Shown piece after piece: positions 46,621-58,480 of a stretch of 64,000 bases of DNA (position 1 is its first letter; every line of letters starts with the position of its first letter). Origin of the DNA: Apis mellifera (lineage: Eukaryota > Arthropoda > Insecta > Hymenoptera > Apidae); NCBI RefSeq assembly GCF_003254395.2, contig NC_037641.1:7171001-7235000 (forward strand). The letters are read 5' to 3'. The notes under the pieces are model-generated. The model was not told where the DNA came from. It saw only the letters and a list, made by a program, of their open reading frames with translations, and made no database searches. The translations under genes and the position numbers were made by a program.

Positions 46621-49122
46621 TTGCATCCCTGTTCCAAAGCACGCGATATCGACAATTCCTACTATATTCCACGCGAAAACTTACAAAATATATATCAGAA
46701 AACATTTTTACTCGAAACGATATTTGATTTCGTTGCTCTCAAAAAAAAAAAAGACATCATTTCAACGAGTAGAACGTATAATTCCGCGCGAATAGTTTGA
46801 AAATTCCTGAAACAGAGATATATTTCCCCCGCGATTCCGACAGCGTGTGAACGCGCCCTTAGCCTTGTCGCCTCGTGACTCTCGCGCGAGTTCCATGCGT
46901 GAATAAGCGACCGCCGTGTTCGAGAACTATGCCAACTGCCAACTATTATGTAACGCGTCGCGTCTTCTTCTTCTTCTCTCTCTTCTCGAGCCGTGTTCCT
47001 CCCCCGCCTCCGCGCCCGGTGTTTCCTGAACCGCGTGCAACCTCCGCCCCGGCATTCCACGAGGAATTCCCCGACAGGTGTCTAAATACTATTCTTGCTA
47101 TTAAAAGGGGGAGGGTAGAGGGGATACCTCGAGGGTGTGGTACACATACACGTCCTCTTGTTCGCGAAGAAAAATAGAAAAGAGCAGGAAGAGATGATGA
47201 AACGCGATTTAATGATCTCGCGTATAGTTACTCGTCGATAATTTTATTTTTTCGGGTTGGTTATTTTATATTTTGAGAATTTTTTAACGAGGCCAGCGAT
47301 ATTTTGTTTTAATTTCGCGTTGTGCGATCGTAATCGAATTTGGAATCGAAAATTGAGATGTATAAAGTATTTTACGTGATTGAGAGAAATTAATTTAAGT
47401 AAAATCAAATTAATTTTTGATTTAGAAAATTAATTGGGAATTAACTGTTTTTTTTTTTTTTTTTTTGAGAATATTTCGGTAAATATTTCGTGTAAAAGTT
47501 TCGAAGCTACGATTCGTGTATTTAATGCGCTTTGGTTATGAAAAAAAGATGAATAATTGGAATGTAATTATTCTTTGGGATTTTTATTTATTATTGATCG
47601 CATAGAATCGCGTACGAGTTGTAATTAGTTCTTGGAATATCTCCGCAGCAAAAAGTTTGCACTTTTGAATTAAGAGAGAAATTAAACGATGATGGTCATA
47701 TCGAGGCCGTTCGCTTCTCTTCTGAAAGTTTATTTTTGTGAATACGTGTTACGGCGGTTCGTAAATTTACACACCCACGATTTCTCGATAAATGGAAGAC
47801 GTAGCATTGTCTCGAGGTCGACACTCTTTTCTTCTGTGCACAGAGTGTAACGAGTATTTGCTCTCCCGTAATGACTCAACGTCGTTTACAGAACATAAAT
47901 TTTTTTCTGTCGTTCTCTCTTCATCCATCCGAACGATAAAAAAAAAAAAGAAAGAAAATTATTTTTCGAAGAAAACGACACACGCGCGAAGTCTTTAAAT
48001 AAAATATTAAAAAGGGATCAGAGAATGTAATTCGATACCTTTGAGAATTATTCTTTTTGATTTTATTACCGATAAAATTTTAAACGAAACAAACCTAGCC
48101 TTCATGGTTTTGTTGATAGATTTCACGAAGAATAATATAAAATCAAGGAGGAAAAATAAGAAAAAAAGGTAACCGATAATAGTGGAAAAAATGCGATTTA
48201 TCGAATTGAAGAATTATCGATGAGCCAGGGAGATATCACCTTCCGATTCTTCTAGATTACCGGATATAAATCGTTTGAACGTAAAAGAATTATCTGCCGA
48301 GAATAGCACTTTATCTAATCCTTCAAATTTATCTTTGCCAGGGATTTCGTACTGATAAAAGTAGCATTTTAAAAAATGAGTATTTATTTGAATTCGTCTT
48401 CAATGCATCCTTTATAAAACTTCATTTCCTTTTCAATTAATATCAACAATTCGACATTTTTCCATTCCAAGCATTTGTTTAGTCATTCCTCCAAAAGAAC
48501 GATACCATAATTTTGTTTTTTTTTAATTTTATATCAATGAAACTCTATTTAACTTCGTTTGATGTTTAATTTAGAGATCATATTTCATCGAATATGATAA
48601 AAAAATTAAGTCATCTTTTGTATTAATTTCGTATGCCAAATTTCGAGACCCAGTTCATTATCGTAAGGACTCGTGATCGCCTTTCTCTTCTTCCATTCGC
48701 GAACTCAGAGAAAGAGAGAGAGACAATATCTTCACTCCTACGCGTAAAGGAAGAAACGGTAGTCCGTGATTCTTTTCAGCATCCGTAGATCGCACGTGGT
48801 GCATTATCTGAACGTAACTGCACGCCTACTCCTATCGTGTATACCTTTCTAGATACGAGATTGTTTACCGTTGGGCATTGTTCTTTCATTTTTCCCTTTA
48901 CGGAAATCCCCCACGATTAGTTCTATCGTTTACCTTAGAGATCGAAAGAAAAAAGGAAGGAAGATGATGAAGATGATGAAGTTTAACGGAACATCAGTTT
49001 CTTATCCATCCTCCGTTTCGAATCTTTCAAATTTTCGAATATTACTTTTTTCTATCAAGAACAATACTTTGGCGGAAATTCGCGAAGAAATCGATCATCG
49101 TAACCGGTCTTCCCGAAATAGT

Positions 49123-49145
49123 AAAAAAAAAAAAAAAAAAAAAAA
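49123..49145. repeat. Poly-A tract
   Basis: Uninterrupted A run of about 23 bases. There is no polyadenylation signal or target duplication that would mark a retroposed insert. Confidence 0.93.
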
Positions 49146-51064
49146 TAAAAGAACACTTTATAACCCAGCTGTTGAAATCCATCAACCGACAAAGATAATA
49201 ATCAAACACGCAGGTGCAGCCAAAATATCGAGATACAAATTCCATGGAAAAAGCACATTCCATTCTCCGGTGTATCACACAGTGTATCTCGAAACACGGT
49301 TTCGAAAAAAAATATTCCACAGGGAGAGCTGTTTCAATTACGCTGTTCAACGAAATAAAAATCAAGAAAGATCCCGTCCCCGTATTATTTCACTTTCTCC
49401 AACCGACTTGCGGATAACCCCGGCAAGTTGTTCAGGGTCAAGAGTAACTCCAGATGTCCATAACGGCGCGCCGTAACCTGGGAAAATAATCGAGCGGACG
49501 GAAATAGCGATCGAGGTGTCTCGAGGAGGCGAACTGGCCCTTGGATTTCCTCCGTGTTTTTCCTCCTCCGTCCGCCACCACACACGAGGCAAACGTGTGT
49601 TGCCAACTATCGCGGCCGGTTTGCCGGCAACCGCAGCCCGATCTCTCCGTCTCGCTGTTTCCCCTTCACGGCCGAATAATCGGATCTCTGAATCTGGTAT
49701 ATATATATATGTACACACGCACGTGCTAACGATCGTACGCGTACCGTACCGGTGTCTGCGTGCAGGTGAACAAGACGGATCGGCCAGACCCATCGCAAAC
49801 TGGTTTCGATTCGGAACGATCGAACCAGTTTAGCTCGGCTAGACAAGCTGCCCGATCTTTAGACGTTAGATCGAGCGAGGAAGTGGGACGATAGGTCGTG
49901 CAGTCGTCATTCTCTTCGCCGTGTTTATCCCCCTTCCCCTCCCCTTGTTTCCTCGCTGCTTTTTCCGCTCGGTGCTCGTGGTTTTTTCGAGGTCAGGGAT
50001 TTTGCTCGTCTCTCGAGTCGACGAGGGATTCGAGCTGTGGAAATGCTCGCGTACGATCTCCAGTGACAAGATTTAAATAATAATTCCGACGAGATTTTTA
50101 TTTACAGATTATGGGATAGGATAGGATTTAAAATATTACGATATGGAGAATGCATTGTATTTATGAATAGTTTGATCGAAAGTTTGACTCGATTTTGCAG
50201 CGTGTCGAGAGAGATAAATGTGAGAGGTTTTCTTCGAAAAGAAATTGTTCGATTTATCAATTGAATGTAAAGCAAATAAATGAAGAATTACTATAAATAG
50301 AATTACTAATGGTAAAATGAAATGTAACGAGAAGAATCGATTTAATGTAGCATTATTAATTGAGAATCCACCTCAAATTCATATATTTTATTAGTTGAGT
50401 AAATTTAATGGGATAGAAATAACTAAGGAATGGGATATGGAAAAGAAATGGAACGGAATATCGTCCAGCTCGTCGAAGAAGCGCAAAGGCCTAATATAGT
50501 AGCCGACTTTACCGGTGTAATCGTCGCACCTCGTTACTCCCTATCTCATCGAATCCGGTTCTTCTCCCTTCCCGATCGTATTATCGCTTCTCGGCTTGAT
50601 TTGTGGCTCACCGGGTAATCGTTATTTTCGTTGCTCCTTTTCCGCATTTCTTAAGCCGCGTTACCTGGAACTCGCTACCTTTTACATACGCTTCTTCCAT
50701 TTTCGTCTCAATAATTCAATTAATTCTTCTTTTCTCCTTCAAATCTCAAAAAAATTCCTCACCACTTTTCTTCCATGAACATTCATCTCGAGAAAAGATT
50801 CTCATTTTCCTCGAACTTTATCAACGTGTATATATATATAAAACAATCTCGATAAAATCGAAGAAGAAAGCTCTCCCATTAAGCACTCGAGAATAAATTG
50901 ATAAAGAGAAAAAGTTCCTTTCCTTTTCGCCAATAAGAAATATTTCTTTTCCACGAATCTTCGTGTCCTCGTTTCGATTGTTTATTCGCCGATTTTCACA
51001 CATACACACACATACACAGCTTCTTCCAGCGATCAACTATCCAGGATCGTCCACGTAAACTTAC

Positions 51065-51560
51065 CTGATCGTCTTACACGAACGATCGTATTATAAGAGT
51101 TGCATCGGGCGGGCTGTTTGTCCGTTCGCGATAAAAGCGAGATAACCGGCCGTTTCCGACTTCACCGTGGAATCATCGAGTCGTAGATAGCCGGGGATAA
51201 AAAGTACTTCCTGGGTGCGTCGGGTCGAGGCGGAACGACGTGTACGCGTTTCTCGCTGTAGCGCAACCTGTGTTCCTTGTGGATCCACCTTTACCACCGC
51301 CCGTACGTGTGCCACGCGTAACTGTGTGCAATGGAAAGCGATTCTTTCGTCCTTCTCTGAGGAGAGGGCGCCCATACTTGGCCCTCGCAATACAGTATCT
51401 CGAGTGCGGCCAGGTACGAAAGGGAAGGAAAAGGAAAAAGAGGGAGAGAGAGAGAGGGAAAGGGAGGAAAAAAAAAATGAAAGTGTACAGGCTGGCAGAA
51501 TGGAGAGGCGGGAGCCATTCGACACGACGAGATCGGCAACAAAGAGAACGTGTTGCGGTC
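51065..51560 (-). other. Possible minus-strand leader exon (left edge defined by donor)
   Basis: On the minus strand GATCAG|GTAAGT is a full-consensus donor (exon end at 51065, GT at 51064-51063). Upstream on that strand lies about 500 bp of GC- and CpG-rich sequence. The frame ending at 51091 (144 codons) stops before the donor and is partly translated polypyrimidine DNA, so any exon would be untranslated. I found no clear initiator or acceptor, so the right boundary given here is only the edge of the GC-rich block. Confidence 0.2.
51418..51477 (+). repeat. 60-nt uninterrupted polypurine tract
   Basis: Every base from 51418 to 51477 is A or G, with GGGA, GA and poly-A sub-blocks. Long polypurine-polypyrimidine mirror-like tracts can form triplex (H-DNA). 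Frames reading through it on both strands are low-complexity artefacts. Confidence 0.93.
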
Positions 51561-51567
51561 GGATTAC

Positions 51568-51572
<5 letters not shown>

Positions 51573-51612
<40 letters not shown>
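51573..51612. repeat. (TA)20 microsatellite
   Basis: Uninterrupted AT/TA dinucleotide run. Confidence 0.96.
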
Positions 51613-51614
<2 letters not shown>

Positions 51615-54100
51615 ACTTTTTTCGAATCCTCTCCGCTTTTTCTGCCCGCTCACTCGCGAGCTCTCGTTTTTCTATCCTAGAATCGTGATTGAATACAGGA
51701 TTGTCAGAAGAAGAAGGTTTTCGAATTCGCAGATTTAGGTAAAGGCGCGATACACGATTCTAGATAATCAAAGAAACTATTTTTATTAGTGGTAGGGATT
51801 ATTAGAAGATTCAAAATCTAATCTTTTCGCGAACAAAAGTTGTATCGATTTAATATGGGTTCGATGTATAAAATAGAGGAAGAGTCAATGAACTGGAGTT
51901 TAATTCGATATAGTTCCGGATCGTGTTTGTAATACGGCTATAGAAATTGTAATAGGTTGAGAAATGTCCCGTAACTTCTATTCGAAAGATTTGCCCTTTT
52001 GTTTGAGTTTGTTGATAGTGTTTGATGGAGGTACGTGTTGGAACGTATGATGTCAATTTAATCTCATCCAAGTCATAAAACGTTGCTTAATTCGTGCTGT
52101 ATAGGCCGAAGGAATAACACAGAGTGACTAATAAAATTTATGAGTCAATTGGATCTTATCTGGCGCAAATGCCGCTCTTCGTTTAAATTTTTCTTTTTCC
52201 TACGCACGTTTGTACCTTGATACATTGTTACGTTGATTTCACGTTATCTGAAATAGGTTTTTACGATAATCATCTGTCTCTAATTTCATTTTTTCGTAAG
52301 ATAAATATTTTTTTTATTTCGGGCTAATCTTCTCTATCTTTTACAACTCTATCTTTAATGTTATATCGATCATTTTTATATCAGAATTTTATTTCTGAGA
52401 AACTTTTTCCTTTTCCCTCCAAATTTTCTAATTATTACTTCCCATTTTTCGTTTATTCCATTATTCTAATAGAAAATGAAAAATAATATCCAGGTTTATT
52501 TACCATAAAATTGAAATAATCGTACAAAATTAATGATTTCACTCTTCTGTTTTTTAATGCCATCGTGAATTTCCCAATTATACACTTTTGCCAATTTTAT
52601 TCTCGTCACTTTCTTAATTTCCAATTTCATTGAATGGGATATAAAAGCATCCATTATCAGAATACTCTGCATATCATTATTCATTTCGAAAAAATTTCCC
52701 AAGGCTTTCGTCCAACAAGAAGGGAAGGAGGAACTTAAACTTTCGATTAAGAATTCTTCTCGATTGGAATCGAGATGACAATTAATACAAATAACTCGTT
52801 ACCCATGAAATCGACGATACACTTATAGGAATAGAAAAGAAAGTGTCACTTTCGAGTCACTTCTCTCGAAATGGAAATCAATCTGAGCGTTGACAAAGGC
52901 ATTGGATACACACGTGACGATACACAAAGAAAACTGTTCGTTATCGGCCAGTTTCAATCCTACTTCGTTTTCGATTCAACGCGTCTTCCGTTCCCTCGTC
53001 GAAGACCCTATCTCCGTTTCTGGAGCACGTTTCTGTTCCCTGTTCCTCCAAGTTATTGTACCATAGCGCACACACGGCGACAATGCACAGTGCCACAACC
53101 TAGATACTATAGAGTCTAATATCTATGCTCGTATGTAAACCGTCCGAAGGCGAGTTTTGCCTGTGTGCGAGCGTGCAAGGGATGCGACGTGTATTGTGAG
53201 CATCTCCACAAAAGCCGTTAGATACAGAGACGATGGTTCGTGCAAAAGGATCAATCTACGATCTACGAGTTCACGAGTTGAATCGATCCAGCATTTCACA
53301 CCGAATCGGTAATCGTGCTCGACTCGAGTGAATTCTCGTTTGGAAATATAATTCCTCGCTTGAAATTTCATGGCTCACCCGTGTGATTGGTGAAAATAGT
53401 TTTTGCCGTCTCGTTCGATGAAATTGGAAAAATAAATCGACGGTGAAAAAGTAGTTTTTGATTTAATTAAAAACGAGCTTATTGTTTCGTAGGAATTGTT
53501 TCGTTTCGCGTGTGCGTGAAAAAAGTAATTTTCTCGAAGCAATTATCACAGAATTTAATGATAAAGGTGCACCTCGAAGGTATACAAATTTTCAAAGATG
53601 GACGCTTTACAATTAACGAATAAAAAAAATCCTGAAGTGAATCGTAACACAGAGAAATGTCAGAAATTTGAATACCGGAATCGCCAATTTGTTCCGCATT
53701 AACTTAATGCACTTCGAAGTACATTTGTACATTTTTCCTGCAAAATTGAAATCATTTAGTTAATGAATCTTCCACGAGCCTCGTGATTCTATTACGCAAG
53801 CATAATTTATTTGCTGAACAACGTAAAACAAAACGATGAATTTCTCTTAAAAAATAACGAAATATCGTTACTATATAAATATAAAACAATTGTTAACTGT
53901 TAGATATTATTGTAAGTCCAGCATCGAATTCCTCCACCCGAGGAATATGCATTGGTGAAACAAAGGTCAGGCAAAAGGGGGGCATCGAACTCGGGGCAAC
54001 AATCGAAGCCTCGAATCCCGCGGCGGTAAAATTTACGGCGGGATGATAGATCGATACACAGGTACACAGATGGGACACGCATTAAGTACCCTGCCCACTT
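51613..54100. other. Noncoding DNA, no gene recognised
   Basis: AT-rich. A minus-strand donor-like CACGG|GTGAGC lies near 53373 with no acceptor. 52960-53170 and 53920-54100 have somewhat higher GC. No tandem array or transposon end seen. Confidence 0.6.
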
Positions 54101-54370
54101 AAGCATCCCTGCAACGCGTGTTACGCAGCGGCGGCGGTCTGTTGCACGTGAGTTTCGTGCTCCCGTAGTAAATCCAATAAAACGAAACGGCATACGAGCG
54201 CGATTCAGCAATGCTCGTTATTACCGGGACAGCTCAATTTACGAGCTGGAAATAAATTATTAATTCCTCGCTGGACCGGCCGCTGGATATAATCGCGGAA
54301 TGCTGGTTAATGGAGGCCGCGTAGCACGAGTAGCAGCCATTATCTGGATATGGCTTCATTTACGGGAAAT
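54101..54370. promoter_or_regulatory. GC-richer island, candidate enhancer
   Basis: About 270 bp of balanced composition inside AT-rich DNA, with TTATTAATTCC (homeodomain type), CAATTTACGAGCTGG and several GC-rich sub-blocks (GCGGCGGCGG, GGACCGGCCGC). A donor-like GCAC|GTGAGT lies at about 54147 without an acceptor. No coding frame fits. Called only on composition and motif texture. Confidence 0.25.
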
Positions 54371-55195
54371 CGAGGAGACACTCGAATCTCGATCGAGGAT
54401 ATTGTTATGCGCGTACGATCGATGGATTTAGGATTTATATTTAGGCAAAAAATTCGTGAAATCGATGTTACACAATCGTTTCCTGTCCAAAATCGAACAG
54501 GTCAAAAATTAGAAATATGAAAAAGTAGTAATTAATAACAATTAATAGACAGTTTGTAACAGATGTTTGTGATAGTATGTTGATCGTTTGGTTTGTTCGA
54601 ATGATAGATTGTTTAAATACAGGATGTGTAATTAAGATTAATTTATCCAATGATGTTTGTATTTGTGTCTGAAACAGGAATTATTCGTAAGAAATGACAT
54701 TTTTATTTATCAGTTATGTTACGAATTAATTCCAAATAATCGATACACATGTTATATACGTGTTCCTGTTTATTTTACAAATAAAAGATTCTTGATAGAA
54801 TAACGAGTACGTTAATTAGGTCGAGAAAGAAGAACAATGAACGATTAATAGGGAGAGAATGAATATATACGCCAGGCTTCCGGTTGCGTTTCGCGCTGTT
54901 TCCGGAAATCATTGTCGAACTATTCACATCCGCGTTTCCATTCCATTTTGTATCGATTTTCTTTTTCGGCCACTCGATCGATGCCTCCACTCGGAAACGG
55001 TTCTTCTAAGTAAAGTCGGAGCGAGATCGTTCTTCCTTTAGTGAAAATATTGAATATAATGGAAGAACGGGAGGAGGGAGAGACAACGGCGGAGGGTTAA
55101 TCGTTAACGAGGTAGGAAACTTGTCCTTGGAGCGAGGCGTTCGCTTCTCTCGAGTCAGCCTTTGGGGGTGTTCCACGTCGCTTCTCCCCTATTTT

Positions 55196-55229
55196 CTCCT
55201 CCTCCTCCTCCTTCTCCTCCTCCTCCTCG
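55196..55229. repeat. (TCC)n microsatellite
   Basis: TCC/CTC trinucleotide run with one TTC interruption. Frames through it read poly-L or poly-S. Confidence 0.93.
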
Positions 55230-55267
55230 TTCCTTCACAGCATCCCTTCGAAAATTTCCGCAGGAGA

Positions 55268-55310
55268 GATGACTCATCTTCGCGATCGATTATCCCTGGC
55301 CGTGGCCAGG
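55268..55310. promoter_or_regulatory. AP-1-type palindrome and adjacent GC dyad
   Basis: GATGACTCATC at 55268-55278 contains the Fos/Jun (or Cnc/Maf half) site TGACTCA in a perfect dyad. CCTGGCC-GT-GGCCAGG at 55295-55310 is a second dyad 16 bp further on. Two dyads in 43 bp of a GC-richer patch suggest a small regulatory element. Confidence 0.3.
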
Positions 55311-58300
55311 ACATTCTAGATTCTATCTTACGCATCGGCCAAAGATGGGTGTCGACGTTCCAAAAGGAGAATGCACTCTGCGTAAATGGTAAACAGCTGG
55401 TGGGTTTTTGTGAAAAATGATTCGGGGATGATGCGTCCGTTTTTTTTTAGATAGGGAAGTAATACTTTTATTTTTGGAATATTTCTTTTCGGGAGATGAA
55501 GGAAGAATATACATGTATATTTTTTTACTTTTTATTTTTTGTGTATCAAAAACGATAAAGAGTCGGTGATGATTTCGGTTTTTGACTTTTGGAAAAATTT
55601 AACTAGCGAACGAATGATTTTTATTGAAATAACATATATGGCATATATTATTCGCAATTTCTCAGGTTTATTTCAGGATTTTTTGAAATTTAAAAGGAGT
55701 TAATCATCGTGTTTAATTAAAAATTCTTTGGTAATTAGTTTCTTGTAATCATAGAATATAAAATTCATTTATTTAGCGAATTATTCCTTGAAATATTCAT
55801 CATCTTTTTATTTCTCTTCTTTTTTCTCTTATAATATCTAAACCTGATAAATAGGCGTTCTTTTTCATTAATTTAATCAAAAAAAGGAGAAAACAATAAA
55901 TCCCAATTCCATGTTGTTTTAAAATAATAAGAAATTACAGAAATCCTCGTCGACTATCTAAAGAAAAACAAAAAGTCGTTGAATAAAATAAATAAAATAT
56001 CAGATTCATCCTTGGAACAATTTAAATGAGTAGACAGTGATACACTTTCGACCAAGTATCAACATGCGGTCGCGTTTTCGGATAGATGTTTTCCAGCTAC
56101 CGGATGTGACGTTAGACCGAGCGTGGAAAATCGTGGAAAGCGTTTCCTCGCTGTCAAGACTCCTCGAGGGTTTGCCGAGCGAAGAGAACTCGCACAAAAG
56201 AGCAGGGAAAGAGAAGAGAAGGGACGGATGTGAGATCGATACGAGAGCAGACGAGAGAGTTTAGCGATTCCCGCCATTTCGTCGGAGCTTGCACGCGATC
56301 CGTGTATGCTTTCTCCATCAAACGTGATCATATGTTGCTTTTCGTTTTTTTGATCGTTCAATTTTTACACGCAGACGTGAATTTCGATTTCTTTCTTTCT
56401 GCAAAACGTCTTTGAACGTACATACAATGTTTATCCAAGTATTAATCGAGGATGGAAAGATAGAAAATAGAATGTAAAAATATTCTTTAAAATTGTAATC
56501 ACAATTTGTAAAAAATTGAAGAATTTCTAAGAATTTCTTTTATTCTGTTGAAGACGTAAATATCTTTATGTTTTTTTTTGTTTTATCAGTAACTGCTTTT
56601 TTTTTAATATTTTATTTTTAATATTCTTAATATTGAACATGACGAGGTGTTTTTTTTTTTTTTGATCGAAATTATATTTATTATGGATCTTTCAAATTTT
56701 AGTAGTCAATTTTATTTTTCTGTTTTTTATTATTATTCATTTTATATGAAATTCAGCGAAGCAAATTATTCTGTTATAAAAACAGGATATTATTCATATA
56801 TATTGCGATAGGAACGCGGAAACGCGAATTTTTTTTTTAATTTATTTTTTACTACAACTGTCATTTCGACATTTTTTAATTTATCCTTAATCTTCATATC
56901 CATAATTGTGTATTATTTATACATTTTATTATTATGCTCAATATATAATTTATAATATACATTTTAATTTTTGCAATGCAAATATCTTTATTTCGTTCTA
57001 TCCTCATTCTTCATTTTCCCATTTTCGCGTTTTATAAAAATTCTTTTTTGATTTCATGTTCCGTTAGTTTAGCCTAGGCGCTTGCGTGTTTTTCGATCAA
57101 GCGGTTTAATTAAATCGAAGTGGATCGTATTCGACGAAATACTTCTATAGATATCGTTTTGTGTTGACCGAACTTGATAGATTTCCCTTTCTCTCTTTCT
57201 CTTCCTCCCTCTCTCTCTTTGTCACGAGCAACAAGCGTCCTCCGTTAGAATCGAAATTAAAAAGTTTAGTCCTTTGTTTGGTACATGGACAACAACGGAT
57301 AGAGTCACGGTTGAAATATTTTTCTCTCACAATTTTTATCTATCTCTCGCCTTATCTCGCTCTATTGGATTTCGATTCGAATCGTAGTTTCGTTTAAATA
57401 TCTATTCTCAATCTTAGAAGATAATAGATGGAAAAAAAACTTTTCTCGTTCGAAAAAAAAAATAGAGATAAAGAGATATATCAAGAAAATTATCTTGAAT
57501 TTTGTTTTCAATAAACATGTACAGCGGCTCGAATCGATTGTCAACTATTTCTCTGTCTAGAGAACCACGGTTATTTCCGTCTTCGTTTGCCAAATCATTG
57601 CCGATCGTCGACAACCAGGATATTAGATTTCTCTGTAGTCAAGATTCCTCCTTCCTAGCGTATTACTAAATCTATCCAAATCCAATATCCTGCGAGGAGA
57701 GTTGGGCGACAGAAAATAGAACGGATTCGTAGCTCCATAATTCAGAGGCACCGATCGAACTCGATCTAATTTCTATTCGACCATGATACTTCCACACCAC
57801 GTTGCATCCTAACGAACATATCTTTCTAATGGAAAGTACACACGCTATGATATTTCTGTATGAATATAAAATTTCGACTCGAATCGACTGGAATATCTCG
57901 TACGATCTATAATCACAAGAATCGATTCCATTCCGATTATGCATTCGACAGTTTCAATCTCGATAAAGGTTTATTGATTATTTCATTCTCCATGTTTTAT
58001 TTTCCTTGTCTCTTTGGAGATTCGCCACGAAAATATAAGCGGATCTCGTTCAAGCACTCTTAAAATTATCAAACGCTGGTTAATTGAAATCGATTTTATC
58101 TTATTCCGCCTTTGATAATTTTAAAAGCATCGCGTCGATTGGATCTTTCAAATTTCTGGATATTTTATTCACTTCTTCTTTTAATATAATAATTAATTCT
58201 TATGCAACGTTAAAATTGTTAACCGTTGAATGATTTTCGAGCGATGGAAATACTTGTAAATTATATTTGTCACGTTCAATGTGGCTCAGTTTTAATCACG

Positions 58301-58480
58301 ATGATCGTAATCGGTTTAATATTCCCACGTCACACTCTGAATTGTGGCCAAATTAATATCGATTGATCCGTGCAATCGATATTTCCTCTTTTGTCAAAAC
58401 TTCGTGTAAATATATTCATTCCATGGAACTTTGTTTCATGGAAATGCAACTTATTAAATGATGGAGTATTTTTTTCTTCT

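Larger units (their letters stand above)
45806..51064. other. Noncoding DNA with homopolymers and one large palindrome
   Basis: Contains the 24-bp palindrome at 46597-46620, a GC-rich stretch with TTC repeats at 46840-47060, a T-run at 47448-47466, an A-run at 49123-49145, and a CpG-rich island at about 49430-50060. The longest frame of the window (48871-49476) crosses the A-run and encodes low-complexity K/S-rich sequence, so I do not call it a gene. The 49430-50060 island is the most promoter-like part by composition, but I found no Inr/DPE pair. Confidence 0.5.
54371..58480. other. Noncoding DNA with TCC repeat and T-rich belt
   Basis: 55100-55340 is GC-richer and holds a (TCC)n repeat (55196-55229), an AP-1-type palindrome and a CCTGGCC/GGCCAGG dyad (55295-55310). 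56040-56300 is moderately GC-rich. 56440-57060 is very T-rich with several long T-runs. 57170-57230 is pyrimidine-rich. No gene supported. Confidence 0.55.

Noticed and set aside
48871..49476. Longest open frame (201 codons, + strand)
   Set aside because: It crosses a poly-A tract (K run) and is K/S/R-rich without any domain. Overlapping frames on both strands are equally open, and no splice or promoter context supports it.
51215..51688. 157- and 146-codon + strand frames
   Set aside because: They translate the polypurine tract (EKEKEGERERE) and the TA repeat (IYIYIY), so they are simple-repeat artefacts.
54620..54645. ATACAGGATGTG as another end of the 34-kb MITE family
   Set aside because: Only nine or so bases match, and no partner inverted end lies within 1 kb on either side.
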